In this document: in pieces, positions 52,587-61,242 of the stretch
Position numbering within the stretch: position 1 is the first letter of the stretch
How the letters are laid out: each line of letters begins with the position of its first letter
Assembly: GCF_013085255.1 (NCBI RefSeq)
Contig: NZ_JABFCX010000002.1
Span: 1-64,000 of the forward strand
DNA length: 64,000 nucleotides
Source: Parvularcula mediterranea
GTDB taxonomy: Bacteria; Pseudomonadota; Alphaproteobacteria; Caulobacterales; Parvularculaceae
Direction: 5' to 3'
Program-made: the position numbers and the translations under genes
The notes under the pieces: model-generated
The model's database searches: none
Seen by the model: the letters and a program-made list of their open reading frames with translations, nothing else
What the model was told of the DNA's origin: nothing

Positions 52587-53963
52587 ATGCGCGCTTTCGC
52601 CATCGTTACCACGCTCCTCATCGCAGCGATCGGCACCGCCGATGCGCAGACCCGCCAGCCGCGCACCGATATTGAGCTGCGCGCGACCTACGCGCCCCTC
52701 GTCGAGGCGACAGCGCCTGCGGTGGTCAACATCTTCACGAGCCGGACCGTGCAGACGCGGTCGGTGTTTGACGATCCCTTCTTCAGCCAGTTCTTCGGGC
52801 AAAGGCCGGGCGGACGGACGCGCCAGCAGACCTCGCTCGGTTCGGGGGTCATCCTCGCGTCCGACGGTATCATCGTGACCAACAACCACGTCATTGATGG
52901 CATGGACGAGATCAAGGTCGTCCTCGCCGACCGCCGCGAGTTCGAGGCGACGCTCCTCCTCGCCGACGAGCAGACCGACCTTGCGATCCTGAAGGTTGAG
53001 ACGCCTGATCCGTTGCCGACGCTCCGCTTTGCGGACAGCGACGAGGCGAAGGTGGGCGACATCGTGCTGGCCATCGGCAACCCCTTCGGGGTCGGACAGA
53101 CGGTGACCTCGGGCATCGTCTCGGCGCTCAGCCGGACGAATGTGTCCATGTCCGACTTTCAGTTCTTCATCCAGACCGACGCGGCCATCAATCCGGGCAA
53201 TTCAGGTGGCGCGCTGATCGATGTCGATGGCAATCTTCTGGGCGTGAATACCGCGATCTATTCGCGCTCTGGCGGATCGAACGGAGTCGGCTTCGCCATC
53301 CCCGGCAGCGTTGTGCAGCGCGTTCTGGCCTCGGCCGTGGGCGGGGAAACGGTCGTCAGGCGGCCGTGGATCGGCGTTCTCGGTTCCGACGTGAACGCAT
53401 CGATTGCGACGGCGCTCGGCCTCGACAGGCCGCGTGGTGCGCTGATCAACCGGCTCTTCGACGGGGGACCTGCTGAGCGGGCGGGCTTGGAGGAGGGCGA
53501 CGTGATCCTCTCGATTGCTGGGCAGGACGTGCAGGATGCCGATGCGCTCCGCTATCGCCCTGCGACCCGTGAGGTTGGTGAGACAGTTGAGATCCGCTAC
53601 CTGCGCGAAGGCAAGGAACGCCGCTCACGTGTGAAGCTTGCTCTGCCCCCGGAGGATCCCAAGCGTGACCTGACGCTCCTCAGAGGCGAGCATATCCTGA
53701 CCGGCGTGACCATCGCGAACCTCTCGCCAGCTCTCAACGAAGAGCTTGGGCGCAATCCCTTCGACCGTGGCGTCGTGGTGACCAGCCTCGACCGCAGGGT
53801 GGTGAACCGCCGGGTGCCCGTGCGGGAGCAATACCTCATCCTCGACATCAATGGTGAGGCGATGGAGACGGTGGGCGATGTCCAGCGCGCGGTGAAGAAG
53901 GGTGTGCAGACGATCACCGTCAGGAACACCCGCGGCCGCACCTCGACCTACCGCATCCGCTGA
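52587..53963 (+). CDS. DegP/HtrA-like periplasmic serine protease
   Basis: A 458-residue protein with a signal peptide (AFAIVTTLLIAAIGTADA), a trypsin-like domain with the triad His in TNNHVIDG, Asp in EQTDLAILK and Ser in NPGNSGGAL, and two PDZ domains. The first (WIGVLGSDVNAS onward) is clear; the second is less conserved. It degrades or refolds damaged envelope proteins. The arrangement is the DegQ/DegS-Do type. Its stop overlaps the rarA start by one base. Confidence 0.93.
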   Translation: MRAFAIVTTLLIAAIGTADAQTRQPRTDIELRATYAPLVEATAPAVVNIFTSRTVQTRSVFDDPFFSQFFGQRPGGRTRQQTSLGSGVILASDGIIVTNNHVIDGMDEIKVVLADRREFEATLLLADEQTDLAILKVETPDPLPTLRFADSDEAKVGDIVLAIGNPFGVGQTVTSGIVSALSRTNVSMSDFQFFIQTDAAINPGNSGGALIDVDGNLLGVNTAIYSRSGGSNGVGFAIPGSVVQRVLASAVGGETVVRRPWIGVLGSDVNASIATALGLDRPRGALINRLFDGGPAERAGLEEGDVILSIAGQDVQDADALRYRPATREVGETVEIRYLREGKERRSRVKLALPPEDPKRDLTLLRGEHILTGVTIANLSPALNEELGRNPFDRGVVVTSLDRRVVNRRVPVREQYLILDINGEAMETVGDVQRAVKKGVQTITVRNTRGRTSTYRIR

Positions 53964-55255
53964 TGTCGCTGTTCGAAGCAGCAGGCCTTTCCGAAGGCGT
54001 TGCGCGGCCCCTCGCGGAGAGGCTGCGCCCGCGTTCTCTCGACCGGGTTGTGGGTCAGCGCCAGTTGCTGGGCGAGGGCGGCAAGCTCCGTGTGCTTCTG
54101 AAGACTGAGGCCCTGCCCTCGATCATCCTCTACGGCCCACCGGGCACGGGGAAGACGACGATTGCGCGGCTTCTCGCCGAGGAGACCGGGCGGCACTTCG
54201 AGCAGCTCTCAGCGATCTTCTCCGGCGTGCCTGACCTCAAGAAAGCCTTCGCCGAAGCCGAGGCGCGGCGTGAGACCGGCAAACCTACGCTTCTGTTCGT
54301 CGATGAGCTTCACCGCTTCGACAAGCGCCAGCAGGATAGCTTCCTACCGCACATGGAGTCAGGGCTCATCACCCTCGTCGGCGCGACGACGGAGAACCCG
54401 AGCTTTGCCCTCAACCGCGCGTTGCTATCCCGCGCCGTAGCGCTGAAACTCGAACGTCTTGATACGGAGGATATGGCGGAGCTTCTTCGCCGTGCGGAGG
54501 AAGAGCTCGGCAAGCCATTGCCGCTCACTGACGAAGGCCGCGCTGCGCTCATTGCGATGGGTGATGGCGACGGCCGTGCGCTCCTCGGTCTTGCTGACCA
54601 GATCGCCGCGCAGGACCCCGCCGAGCCTATGGGCGCGGAGGACCTGCGCCGCTCGTTCCAAGGCAGAGCCGCCGCGGGGGACAAGGGCGGGGACGTGCAC
54701 TACGACTTCGCCTCGGTGCTTCAGAAGTCGATCCGAGGCTCGGACGATGACGCGGCGCTCTACTGGACGGCGCGGATGCTGGAGGCAGGCGAGGACCCGC
54801 TCTTCATCTTCCGCAGGCTGACGGTGATTGCGTCCGAGGACATCGGCAATGCCGACCCCCGAGCGCTGCAGGTCGTCGTCGCCGCCCGCGACGCCTTTCG
54901 CCAGCTTGGCGAGCCGGAAGGCCATATCCCGCTCGGTCAGGCCGTCGCCTATCTCGCCACGGCGCCCAAATCCAACGCCAGCTATGCCGCTTTCAAAAAG
55001 GCCAAGGCGCTGGCCAAGAGCACCGGCTCTCTGCCGCCGCCCGACCATGCCCTCAACGCGCCGTCGGACTTGATGAAGAGCGAGGGCAGGGGGCAGGGCT
55101 ATCGCTACGACCACGACGCGGAAAGCGGGCATGCGGGGCTCAGCTACCTGCCCAAGGGGATGGACCGGGAGCACCTCTACGAGCCCGTGGACCGGGGCTA
55201 TGAGCGGATGATCGCTGAGAGGCTGGCTGCCTACCGGAGGAAACGGGGGGATTGA
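53963..55255 (+). CDS. rarA: Replication-associated recombination protein RarA
   Basis: A 430-residue AAA+ clamp-loader-like ATPase (also called MgsA) with Walker A GPPGTGKTTIARLLA, Walker B LLFVDELHRFDK and sensor VGATTENPSFALNRALLSR. The C-terminal tetramerisation domain is present. It acts at stalled replication forks. The coupling to a degP-like gene upstream occurs in many alphaproteobacteria. Confidence 0.96.
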   Translation: MSLFEAAGLSEGVARPLAERLRPRSLDRVVGQRQLLGEGGKLRVLLKTEALPSIILYGPPGTGKTTIARLLAEETGRHFEQLSAIFSGVPDLKKAFAEAEARRETGKPTLLFVDELHRFDKRQQDSFLPHMESGLITLVGATTENPSFALNRALLSRAVALKLERLDTEDMAELLRRAEEELGKPLPLTDEGRAALIAMGDGDGRALLGLADQIAAQDPAEPMGAEDLRRSFQGRAAAGDKGGDVHYDFASVLQKSIRGSDDDAALYWTARMLEAGEDPLFIFRRLTVIASEDIGNADPRALQVVVAARDAFRQLGEPEGHIPLGQAVAYLATAPKSNASYAAFKKAKALAKSTGSLPPPDHALNAPSDLMKSEGRGQGYRYDHDAESGHAGLSYLPKGMDREHLYEPVDRGYERMIAERLAAYRRKRGD

Positions 55256-55298
55256 GGAGCGCGGTTGCGTGCTTCTTTTACTCGCTGACGCTCGTGAT

Positions 55299-55325
55299 GG
55301 ATCCTGGATCAGGTCCAGGATGACG
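55299..55325. repeat. Short intergenic palindrome
   Basis: The sequence TCCTGGATCAGGTCCAGGA (about 55302-55320) has 7-bp arms TCCTGGA/TCCAGGA. Similar short palindromes are scattered between genes in many alphaproteobacteria. Only one copy was found here. Confidence 0.5.
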
Positions 55326-55356
55326 GGTTGGAGAGGTGCATTCTCAGTTATCGCCT

Positions 55357-55460
55357 CCCTCTCCCTTTGGGAGAGGGATCGAGGGTGAGGGGCTTCGGCG
55401 CTCGGCGTAGAATGCCCTCACCCGAAATCTTAGATTTCAACCTCTCCCTCAGGGAGAGGT
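55357..55460. repeat. Palindromic intergenic element, copy D
   Basis: The parts are a 9-bp hairpin 55357-55377 (CCCTCTCCC/GGGAGAGGG), a 9-bp long-range pairing GGGTGAGGG (55383-55391) with CCCTCACCC (55415-55423), a 6-bp hairpin GAAATC-TTA-GATTTC (55424-55438) and a 10-bp hairpin ACCTCTCCCT/AGGGAGAGGT (55440-55460). Its reverse complement matches the left half of copy B closely. Together with the short palindrome it fills most of the 303-bp gap after rarA; nothing else is seen there. Confidence 0.85.
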
Positions 55461-55558
55461 AGCCGGCGCGCAGGCTGAAAAGCACCCAACCCCACCTTTC
55501 CATACCGCAACGCACCCAACCTTTGCCCTTGGCGGCCAACTCCCCCATGCTCCCGCCC

Positions 55559-55684
55559 ATGAAGTTCCTCGCCTTTCTCCTGACCCTCGTTGTGCTGACC
55601 GTGGCGCTCCTCTACGTTCTCGGTGACAGGCGGCAGCCCCAGACCAAGACGATCACCCAGGAGGTTGAGCTTCAGGCTCGATAA
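55559..55684 (+). CDS. 41-residue single-pass membrane peptide
   Basis: An ATG at 55559 opens a frame of 41 codons plus TAA. One membrane helix (FLAFLLTLVVLTVALLYVLG) is followed by a polar tail DRRQPQTKTITQEVELQAR. An in-frame ATG four codons upstream is an alternative start. No strong ribosome-binding site is seen. It ends five bases before the next gene, so it is probably the first member of a small operon with the helical protein and xerD. The compact packing and a clean membrane profile support it as real. Confidence 0.6.
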   Translation: MKFLAFLLTLVVLTVALLYVLGDRRQPQTKTITQEVELQAR

Positions 55685-55689
55685 GCGCC

Positions 55690-57252
55690 ATGAAACGCAC
55701 ACTTCTTGCGATTGCGCTCAGCGCCTTTGGGATCGCTTCGGCCCAGGTCGAGCGGGCCAATTTCGACACCAGCCCCTTCTCCCTCGGCACCCTGACCGAG
55801 CAGGATGGCGCGCTCCCACGCACGCTATGGGAGGGTTCGGAAGCCGCCTTCGTTCAGGAACAGCTCTTCGCTGTCCCGACGCGCTTCAACGACCCGATGA
55901 AGCGCCTTGTCCTGCGCCGGGTTCTGATGAGCCCCGGCAACGGTCCGCAGGGAGCCGATGCTCGTCTCGCAGGGATCAAGCTCCTGAAGGCTGCGGAAGC
56001 TGGCTACGTCATGGAAGCGGCTGCGCTCGCCGAGCTGACGCCGGGCCTGCCCATGCAGCCGGAGCTGACGCGGATCATCGCCATGCGCGATCTCTATCGC
56101 GGCCAGTTCGACCGGGCCTGCTCACGCGGCGCCAACCTGCGTGAGGGGCGCCAGACGCCGTTCTTCGTGAAGCTCCGCGCCTTTTGCTACATCAATGCGG
56201 GCGAGACCCCGGCCGCCGAGCTGACTATCAGCCTCGCGCGGGAAGAGGGTGTTCTGACCGCCGCTGATGAGCGGATGTACGCCGCGCTTTTCTCCGGCGA
56301 AGCACCGTCGCGCCTTCCTGAGAACGCTCTTGAGTATGCGACCTTCCGTAAGCTGATCGGCCTCTTCGATCCCGATGACATCGCGCTGGTGACGCCGCCG
56401 GTGGTTGCAGCAGTTGCCCTCGATGCAGGTCTCTCGACCGCAGCCCGTGAGGCGGCGCTGCTCCGCGCAGCACAGGACGATTTGCTCCCGGCGCGGGAGC
56501 TCGGCGATGCTGCCGCCAGCCTCGACGGCACTGTGCTTGCGAGCGCAGTCACCCGGGTCCGCAACTTGCCCGACGGCTCGCCAGAGCGGGCACAGGCTCT
56601 GGGTGAAATCCTCGTCAATTCACGGGACGAGCCCGAGAATTACCTCCTCCGCACCAAGATCTTTGGTCAGGAGCTTGCCTCTCTCCAACCGAGTGTCGCG
56701 ACCGTTCCGTATGCAGCGGAGTTCGCGCTCTCCAACCTGCTCCTGCGCCGCTATCAGCGGGCCGAAGTTTGGATGCAGACCGTCGCCGCAGAGCAGACGA
56801 TCGGGGCAGAACGGGCATTCCTGAACCTCGCGAAGCTCTACAGTTACCTCGCCCCGAACGCGGCGCAACGTCTTGCGGGCGCGATTGGCGAAGAGCTGCC
56901 CGAGCCGCCAGTTCCGGCCATCACGATCGGTGATGACGGCGCGGCCGATGCTGTCGAAGCAAGCCTTTCCGAGGTGACGCCCCGGGCCATTGTTGCTGCC
57001 CATTCGGGAAGCGAAGGTTCGATGCTACTCGCAGCGCTAGAGCTTTCCGCGGTGTCTGCGGATCCGCGCACGGATGAAGCGGCGAGGACTGCAGCCGAGG
57101 CGCTTCTTGATCTCTCGGGCGGTGCGGCGCTCGCCAGCGAAGCCGCGTTCCGCCAGCAGGCTCTCGCCTTCGCAGGCCGCCTGCGCGAGGAGACGATCAA
57201 CAAGCAGGCCTTCATCCCGCGCCTCAAGCCAGAGCGCCCCGGCCGCCGGTGA
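55690..57252 (+). CDS. Exported alpha-helical protein of unknown function
   Basis: A 520-residue protein with a signal peptide (KRTLLAIALSAFGIASA) and then almost entirely helical, alanine- and leucine-rich sequence suggestive of a TPR-like or other solenoid. Two cysteines (DRACSRG and AFCYIN) sit near residues 145 and 165 and could pair. The C-terminus is basic (KPERPGRR). No domain name is assigned with confidence. Its stop overlaps the xerD GTG start (GTGA), so it is translationally coupled to a recombinase, although the two proteins should act in different compartments. Confidence 0.8.
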   Translation: MKRTLLAIALSAFGIASAQVERANFDTSPFSLGTLTEQDGALPRTLWEGSEAAFVQEQLFAVPTRFNDPMKRLVLRRVLMSPGNGPQGADARLAGIKLLKAAEAGYVMEAAALAELTPGLPMQPELTRIIAMRDLYRGQFDRACSRGANLREGRQTPFFVKLRAFCYINAGETPAAELTISLAREEGVLTAADERMYAALFSGEAPSRLPENALEYATFRKLIGLFDPDDIALVTPPVVAAVALDAGLSTAAREAALLRAAQDDLLPARELGDAAASLDGTVLASAVTRVRNLPDGSPERAQALGEILVNSRDEPENYLLRTKIFGQELASLQPSVATVPYAAEFALSNLLLRRYQRAEVWMQTVAAEQTIGAERAFLNLAKLYSYLAPNAAQRLAGAIGEELPEPPVPAITIGDDGAADAVEASLSEVTPRAIVAAHSGSEGSMLLAALELSAVSADPRTDEAARTAAEALLDLSGGAALASEAAFRQQALAFAGRLREETINKQAFIPRLKPERPGRR

Positions 57253-58199
57253 CGACGTCCGACACCCCGGCCATAGAGGCCTTCCTCGAGATGCTGCAGG
57301 TCGAGCGCGGCTCGTCCGCGCGCACCCTACGCAACTATGGGCGTGACCTTCTGAGGGTCAGCGGCTTCCTCAAGGGGAAGGGCACGAGCCTCACCTCGGC
57401 CTCTCGCGATGACCTCGCAGGCTACTTCGCGATGCTGGAAAGCGAGGGGAAATCCCGCGCTACGGCGGCGCTCTGCCTCTCCGCGATCCGCCAATTCTAC
57501 GCCTACGCCTATGCCGAGGAGCTGCGCCCGGACAATCCGGCCCTTGCCCTCGAAGCGCCGAAGAAGGCCAAGCGCCTGCCCAAGGTCCTTTCGGTCGAAG
57601 AGGTCGGCGCGCTCCTCGACACCGTCGATGCCGAAGCCGCCAAGGAAGATGCCAAAGCCATGCGGATGCAGGCGCTCCTGCACGTCCTTTATGCCGGTGG
57701 GCTCAGGGTCTCCGAACTGGTCTCCCTCAAGGGTTCGAGCTTTTTCGGCGAGGAAGGGTCGATCCTGAGGGTCCGGGGCAAAGGCGACAAGGAACGCCTG
57801 GTTCCGCTGACGGAAGAGGCGGAGGGCGTCCTCAAGCGCTACATCGAGAAAGCACGCCCCAGCTTCATGGGAGGCCAGCAAAGCCCCTATCTCTTCCCCA
57901 GCCGCAGCAAGGATGGCCACCTCACGGCGGCCCGCTTCGCCCAGCTCCTGAAAGAACTCGCGGCGAGGGCCGGAATCGATCCCAAGAGGATCAGCCCCCA
58001 CGTCCTGCGCCACGCCTTCGCCACACATCTGCTGGAGGGCGGCGCGGACTTAAGGTCGCTCCAACACCTTTTGGGGCATGCTGACATCACGACGACACAG
58101 GTCTACACGCATGTGCGTCAGGACAGGCTGCGCCAGGCGCTGGACGAGCATCACCCCCTGGCAGGGCCGAGGAAAGGAAACCATGCGGACGTATCTTGA
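57249..58199 (+). CDS. xerD: Tyrosine recombinase XerD
   Basis: A 316-residue enzyme with an N-terminal SAM-like DNA-binding domain and a C-terminal catalytic domain. Visible catalytic residues are Arg in GGLRVSELV, Lys in GKGDKERLVPL, HVLRH (HxxR), the His in LGHADITTTQ and the nucleophile Tyr in TQVYTHV. XerD-like rather than XerC-like by its GLRVSELV and SPHVLRHAFATHLL patterns. With XerC it resolves chromosome dimers at dif, activated by FtsK. It starts at GTG 57249. The nearby conserved gene is accA, 3' of it and overlapping by 17 bases. Confidence 0.93.
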   Translation: MTTSDTPAIEAFLEMLQVERGSSARTLRNYGRDLLRVSGFLKGKGTSLTSASRDDLAGYFAMLESEGKSRATAALCLSAIRQFYAYAYAEELRPDNPALALEAPKKAKRLPKVLSVEEVGALLDTVDAEAAKEDAKAMRMQALLHVLYAGGLRVSELVSLKGSSFFGEEGSILRVRGKGDKERLVPLTEEAEGVLKRYIEKARPSFMGGQQSPYLFPSRSKDGHLTAARFAQLLKELAARAGIDPKRISPHVLRHAFATHLLEGGADLRSLQHLLGHADITTTQVYTHVRQDRLRQALDEHHPLAGPRKGNHADVS

Positions 58200-59166
58200 T
58201 TTTGAAAAGCCGGTTGCTGAACTCGAAGACAAGATCGACAGCCTGCGCAACATCGACGACGAGCGCTCTGCCGCCGAGGTGGAGCCAGAGCTGAAGCGCC
58301 TTGAGGAGAAGTCCGACAAGCTCCTGCGCGAGCTGTATGACGGTCTCTCCCGCTGGCAGAAAACGCAGGTGGCGCGGCATCCGAGCCGCCCGCACTTCCT
58401 TGATTATTCGACCGGTCTCGCGTCGGGCTTCACCGAGCTTTGCGGCGACCGCGCCTTTGGCGATGACCGCGCGATCATCGGCGGCGTCGGCCATATCGGC
58501 CACCATCGTTGCATCATCATGGGCCATGAAAAGGGCACCGACACGGAAAGCCGCCTGACCCACAATTTCGGCATGGCGCGCCCCGAGGGCTACCGGAAAG
58601 CCATTCGCCTCGTGGAGATGGCTGAGCGTTTCAACATCCCTGTCGTCACACTCGTCGACACCGCAGGCGCCTATCCGGGCCGCGGCGCGGAAGAGCGTGG
58701 GCAGGCAGAGGCTATTGCTTCCTCAACGGCCAAGTTCCTTGAAGCCAAGGTCCCCGTCGTGTCGGTGATCACTGGCGAAGGCGGCTCCGGCGGTGCGGTT
58801 GCGCTGGCGGCGGCCAACAAGGTCCTGATGCTCGAACATTCGGTCTATTCGGTGATCAGCCCCGAGGGCTGTGCCGCGATCCTCTGGAAGGACGCGATGG
58901 CCAAGGGCGAGAACAAGGCTCCCGACGCAGCGGACGCTATGAAGATTTCGGCTCAAGACCTCCTGCAGCTCGGCGTCATCGACGGCATCATCCCTGAGCC
59001 GGTTGGCGGTAGCCATCGCGCGCCAGACCTAGCTATGGCCGCAGTGCGCGACGCGATCTCGTCGGAACTTGATGAGCTCGTGAAGCTCGACGCTGGCGGC
59101 CTGGTCCAGCAGCGCCGTGAGAAGTTCCTGGAGCTCGGCCGCCAGGGCCTCGACGCCGCGGCCTAA
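58183..59166 (+). CDS. accA: Acetyl-CoA carboxylase carboxyltransferase subunit alpha
   Basis: A 327-residue subunit of the first committed step of fatty acid synthesis. The N-terminus MRTYLDFEKPVAELEDKI and the carboxyltransferase core (PRPEGYRKA-type ARPEGYRKAIRLVEMAERF, GAYPGRGAEERGQAEAIA, GEGGSGGAVAL) are typical. The ATG at 58183 follows GAGGAAAGGAAACC; the upstream in-frame reading lies inside xerD. Confidence 0.96.
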   Translation: MRTYLDFEKPVAELEDKIDSLRNIDDERSAAEVEPELKRLEEKSDKLLRELYDGLSRWQKTQVARHPSRPHFLDYSTGLASGFTELCGDRAFGDDRAIIGGVGHIGHHRCIIMGHEKGTDTESRLTHNFGMARPEGYRKAIRLVEMAERFNIPVVTLVDTAGAYPGRGAEERGQAEAIASSTAKFLEAKVPVVSVITGEGGSGGAVALAAANKVLMLEHSVYSVISPEGCAAILWKDAMAKGENKAPDAADAMKISAQDLLQLGVIDGIIPEPVGGSHRAPDLAMAAVRDAISSELDELVKLDAGGLVQQRREKFLELGRQGLDAAA

Positions 59167-59171
59167 GCGGC

Positions 59172-60023
59172 GTGGACTGGGGCGCAGCGGTCCAAGACTT
59201 CCGCGAGAAGGGCTACTACGTCCTCAAGGGCGCCATCAGCGAAAAGCTGCGCGAGGCCTTCTGGGGCGAAGTGCGCGGCGCTGTCGCTGGTGAGCCCGAC
59301 CTGCGGCTCCTCGAAGGCAACCGCATCACGCGCAATGCCGACCGTGACCCGCCGTTCGGTCCCCTTCGTCAGGAGGGGAAGCCGACGTCGCGTATCACAG
59401 ACATTGAGTTCTTCTCGGAGAAGGCGCTGGCCCTCGCTCTTCATCCCGATATCACGGCGTTCTTGGCTGAGTTTCAGGGCACGAAGCCGTCGCTGCTCCA
59501 GACCCTGACCTACGCCTATTCGAGCGAGCAGGGCGCCCATTCCGACCGGTATCTCGTGAACCCCCGCCAGAAGCCAGGCTATGACCGCGATACCCTCGCC
59601 GCGGCGTGGTTCGCCATCGAAGCGTCAAGCGATGAGAATGGTGCCCTGATCCTCTGGCCCGGCAGCCACAAGATCGAGAAGCCGCGCCTCGATCTCGACT
59701 TTGGCGATGACTACACCGCCTACACCGAAGCGCTGAGTGCCCTTCTGTCCCAAAACCAGATCAAGCCTGTCCGGTTTTATGCCGAAGCGGGAGATGTCCT
59801 GTTTTGGCACGGCGACCTCGTCCATGCCGGTGGGCCGATCCTCAAAGAGGGCACCTCGAGGCGGAGCTTCGTCTGCCATTATGGTGACCTTGGTGACCCG
59901 CCGAAGTCGGAATGGTGGCAGCGAAAAGCCGTCCCCTACGGAGACGGCTTCTTCTTCAGACGCATGAAGGCGAGCCCCCTGCGCAAGGCCCGAAACGCCG
60001 TCAGGCGGCGCCTCGGAGGCTGA
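59172..60023 (+). CDS. Phytanoyl-CoA dioxygenase family protein
   Basis: A 283-residue non-haem Fe(II)/2-oxoglutarate oxygenase-like protein. The facial triad is plausible as His and Asp in GAHSDRYLV and a distal His in WHGDLVHAGG, followed by SRRSFVCHYG, which supplies the arginine that binds 2-oxoglutarate. The substrate is unknown; homologues act on lipids, osmolytes and natural products. The start is a GTG at 59172, six bases after the accA stop. A basic tail (RKARNAVRRRLGG) ends the protein. Confidence 0.82.
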   Translation: MDWGAAVQDFREKGYYVLKGAISEKLREAFWGEVRGAVAGEPDLRLLEGNRITRNADRDPPFGPLRQEGKPTSRITDIEFFSEKALALALHPDITAFLAEFQGTKPSLLQTLTYAYSSEQGAHSDRYLVNPRQKPGYDRDTLAAAWFAIEASSDENGALILWPGSHKIEKPRLDLDFGDDYTAYTEALSALLSQNQIKPVRFYAEAGDVLFWHGDLVHAGGPILKEGTSRRSFVCHYGDLGDPPKSEWWQRKAVPYGDGFFFRRMKASPLRKARNAVRRRLGG

Positions 60024-60025
60024 GC

Positions 60026-60646
60026 TTACTTCTTAGCGCGACGGCGGAGCGCAAAGGCGACCGGAGCGAAGAGCAGAGCAGCTGCCGGGATCGGCACGGC
60101 TGCGACCGAGACGCTATCAACGTCAAAGCCATCGGTGCTTGGACCGTTCGGATAGTCACGCTTCGAAGCGTCGACCAGCGCGATGTAGCGGAAGACGTCA
60201 TTCACGATGACCGAAGCGCCCGAGTTGGCGTCGCCATTGAACAGCGTACCGGCGAAGGTGAAGTCGCTGAGATCGCTGAAGTCATTGCTGCCGAACGCAT
60301 AATCGGTGCCGTAATAGACGTCGACGCTCTCAGGATAGCTGCACGAGCCGTCCTGCTGCTGGCGGCAGTTGAAGGTCACTTCCCAGACGGTGGCCGGGCC
60401 GGTGACGACCGAAGCGCCGAAGCTAAACACGGCGAAGCCCGGGTTAGAGCCATCGGCATTGGTCAGGCCAAGCGCCAGGAAGCTGCCATCAGGTGCGCCG
60501 AGCGCATTCAGCGGGTTGTCGCGGTTGTTGCTGCTACCGACGGTGCCGTTGTTCTGCCAGTCGACGGCATCAGCGTAGATCGTGGTGGCCTGGGCTGCAC
60601 TGCCCAGCGTGAAAGCTGCGAGCGCAGCGGCGATAAGGGTCTTCAT
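60026..60646 (-). CDS. VPxPA-CTERM surface protein
   Basis: A 206-residue exported protein with a signal peptide (KTLIAAALAAFTLGSAAQA). A beta-rich middle of about 160 residues begins YADAVDWQNNGTVGSS and has two cysteines in FNCRQQQDGSC. The C-terminal sorting signal is VPIPAAALLFAPVAFALRRR: a VPxPA motif, hydrophobic helix and arginine cluster, as in VPLPA/PEP-CTERM substrates of exosortases. The middle domain resembles those of other PEP-CTERM proteins with no known activity. No exosortase is in the window. It converges on the dioxygenase gene with a two-base gap. Confidence 0.85.
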   Translation of the reverse strand: MKTLIAAALAAFTLGSAAQATTIYADAVDWQNNGTVGSSNNRDNPLNALGAPDGSFLALGLTNADGSNPGFAVFSFGASVVTGPATVWEVTFNCRQQQDGSCSYPESVDVYYGTDYAFGSNDFSDLSDFTFAGTLFNGDANSGASVIVNDVFRYIALVDASKRDYPNGPSTDGFDVDSVSVAAVPIPAAALLFAPVAFALRRRAKK

Positions 60647-60713
60647 AGCTTGGTCCTCGTCCCATTGTTCCTTGATGGGATGAGGAGCAATTGCCGTGCC
60701 AGCCCGGCAGTCT

Positions 60714-61133
60714 TCAGGCCTTGCGCCACGTCAGAGCGGTCAGGATCACGAGCACCGTCGCGGTGATCTCGATCATGACGATAAACCGGAAGAATAATGG
60801 CGAGCCGATGAGCGTCAGCGCTGCGATGATCAGATAGACCAGACCAACAACGATATTGAGCGGTCGGGCGATCATCGGTGGCAGCAGCACAGACAGAAAG
60901 ATCATGCTTGCAGGCAAAGCCAGGATCGCTGCGATGAGCAGCATCTTGAGACCCGTCACGGCCCCGAAGGGCCCGAGCGAGCTCGACGCCATCATCTCGA
61001 TCATGCCGGGCCAGTAGAGCATAAAGTAGTCGTTGTAGATGTAGAGGGCCATCAATGACGCCCACAGCAGTGCCAGTTTCACGGGGGGCCGCACGGCATC
61101 GGTCTTGGCTTCGGCGGGGTCCATCGCGTCCAT
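60714..61133 (-). CDS. Small four-helix membrane protein (DUF6326-like)
   Basis: A 139-residue protein with four hydrophobic segments at about residues 20-37, 57-78, 80-105 and 110-135. The conserved-looking LYIYNDYFMLYWPGMIEMM recalls the DUF6326 family, which has no known function. It is divergent from a LysR regulator across an inverted repeat, so it is the likely target of that regulator. Confidence 0.7.
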   Translation of the reverse strand: MDAMDPAEAKTDAVRPPVKLALLWASLMALYIYNDYFMLYWPGMIEMMASSSLGPFGAVTGLKMLLIAAILALPASMIFLSVLLPPMIARPLNIVVGLVYLIIAALTLIGSPLFFRFIVMIEITATVLVILTALTWRKA

Positions 61134-61212
61134 TCGGGCTCTCCTTGGGAACGTAGTTCTCCGATCCTATCCCGTCTCAAGAGCATGAGAATTGCCAAGA
61201 TTCGTCTCGCCT

Positions 61213-61230
61213 TCATTCAAATATGAATGA
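61213..61230. promoter_or_regulatory. Candidate LysR operator
   Basis: A perfect inverted repeat TCATTCA-AATA-TGAATGA with 7-bp arms lies 13 bp before the LysR start in the 109-bp divergent gap. LysR-type regulators bind T-N11-A palindromes of this shape. Close placement to its own start fits negative autoregulation. Confidence 0.6.
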
Positions 61231-61242
61231 TAAGCCGTCGCC

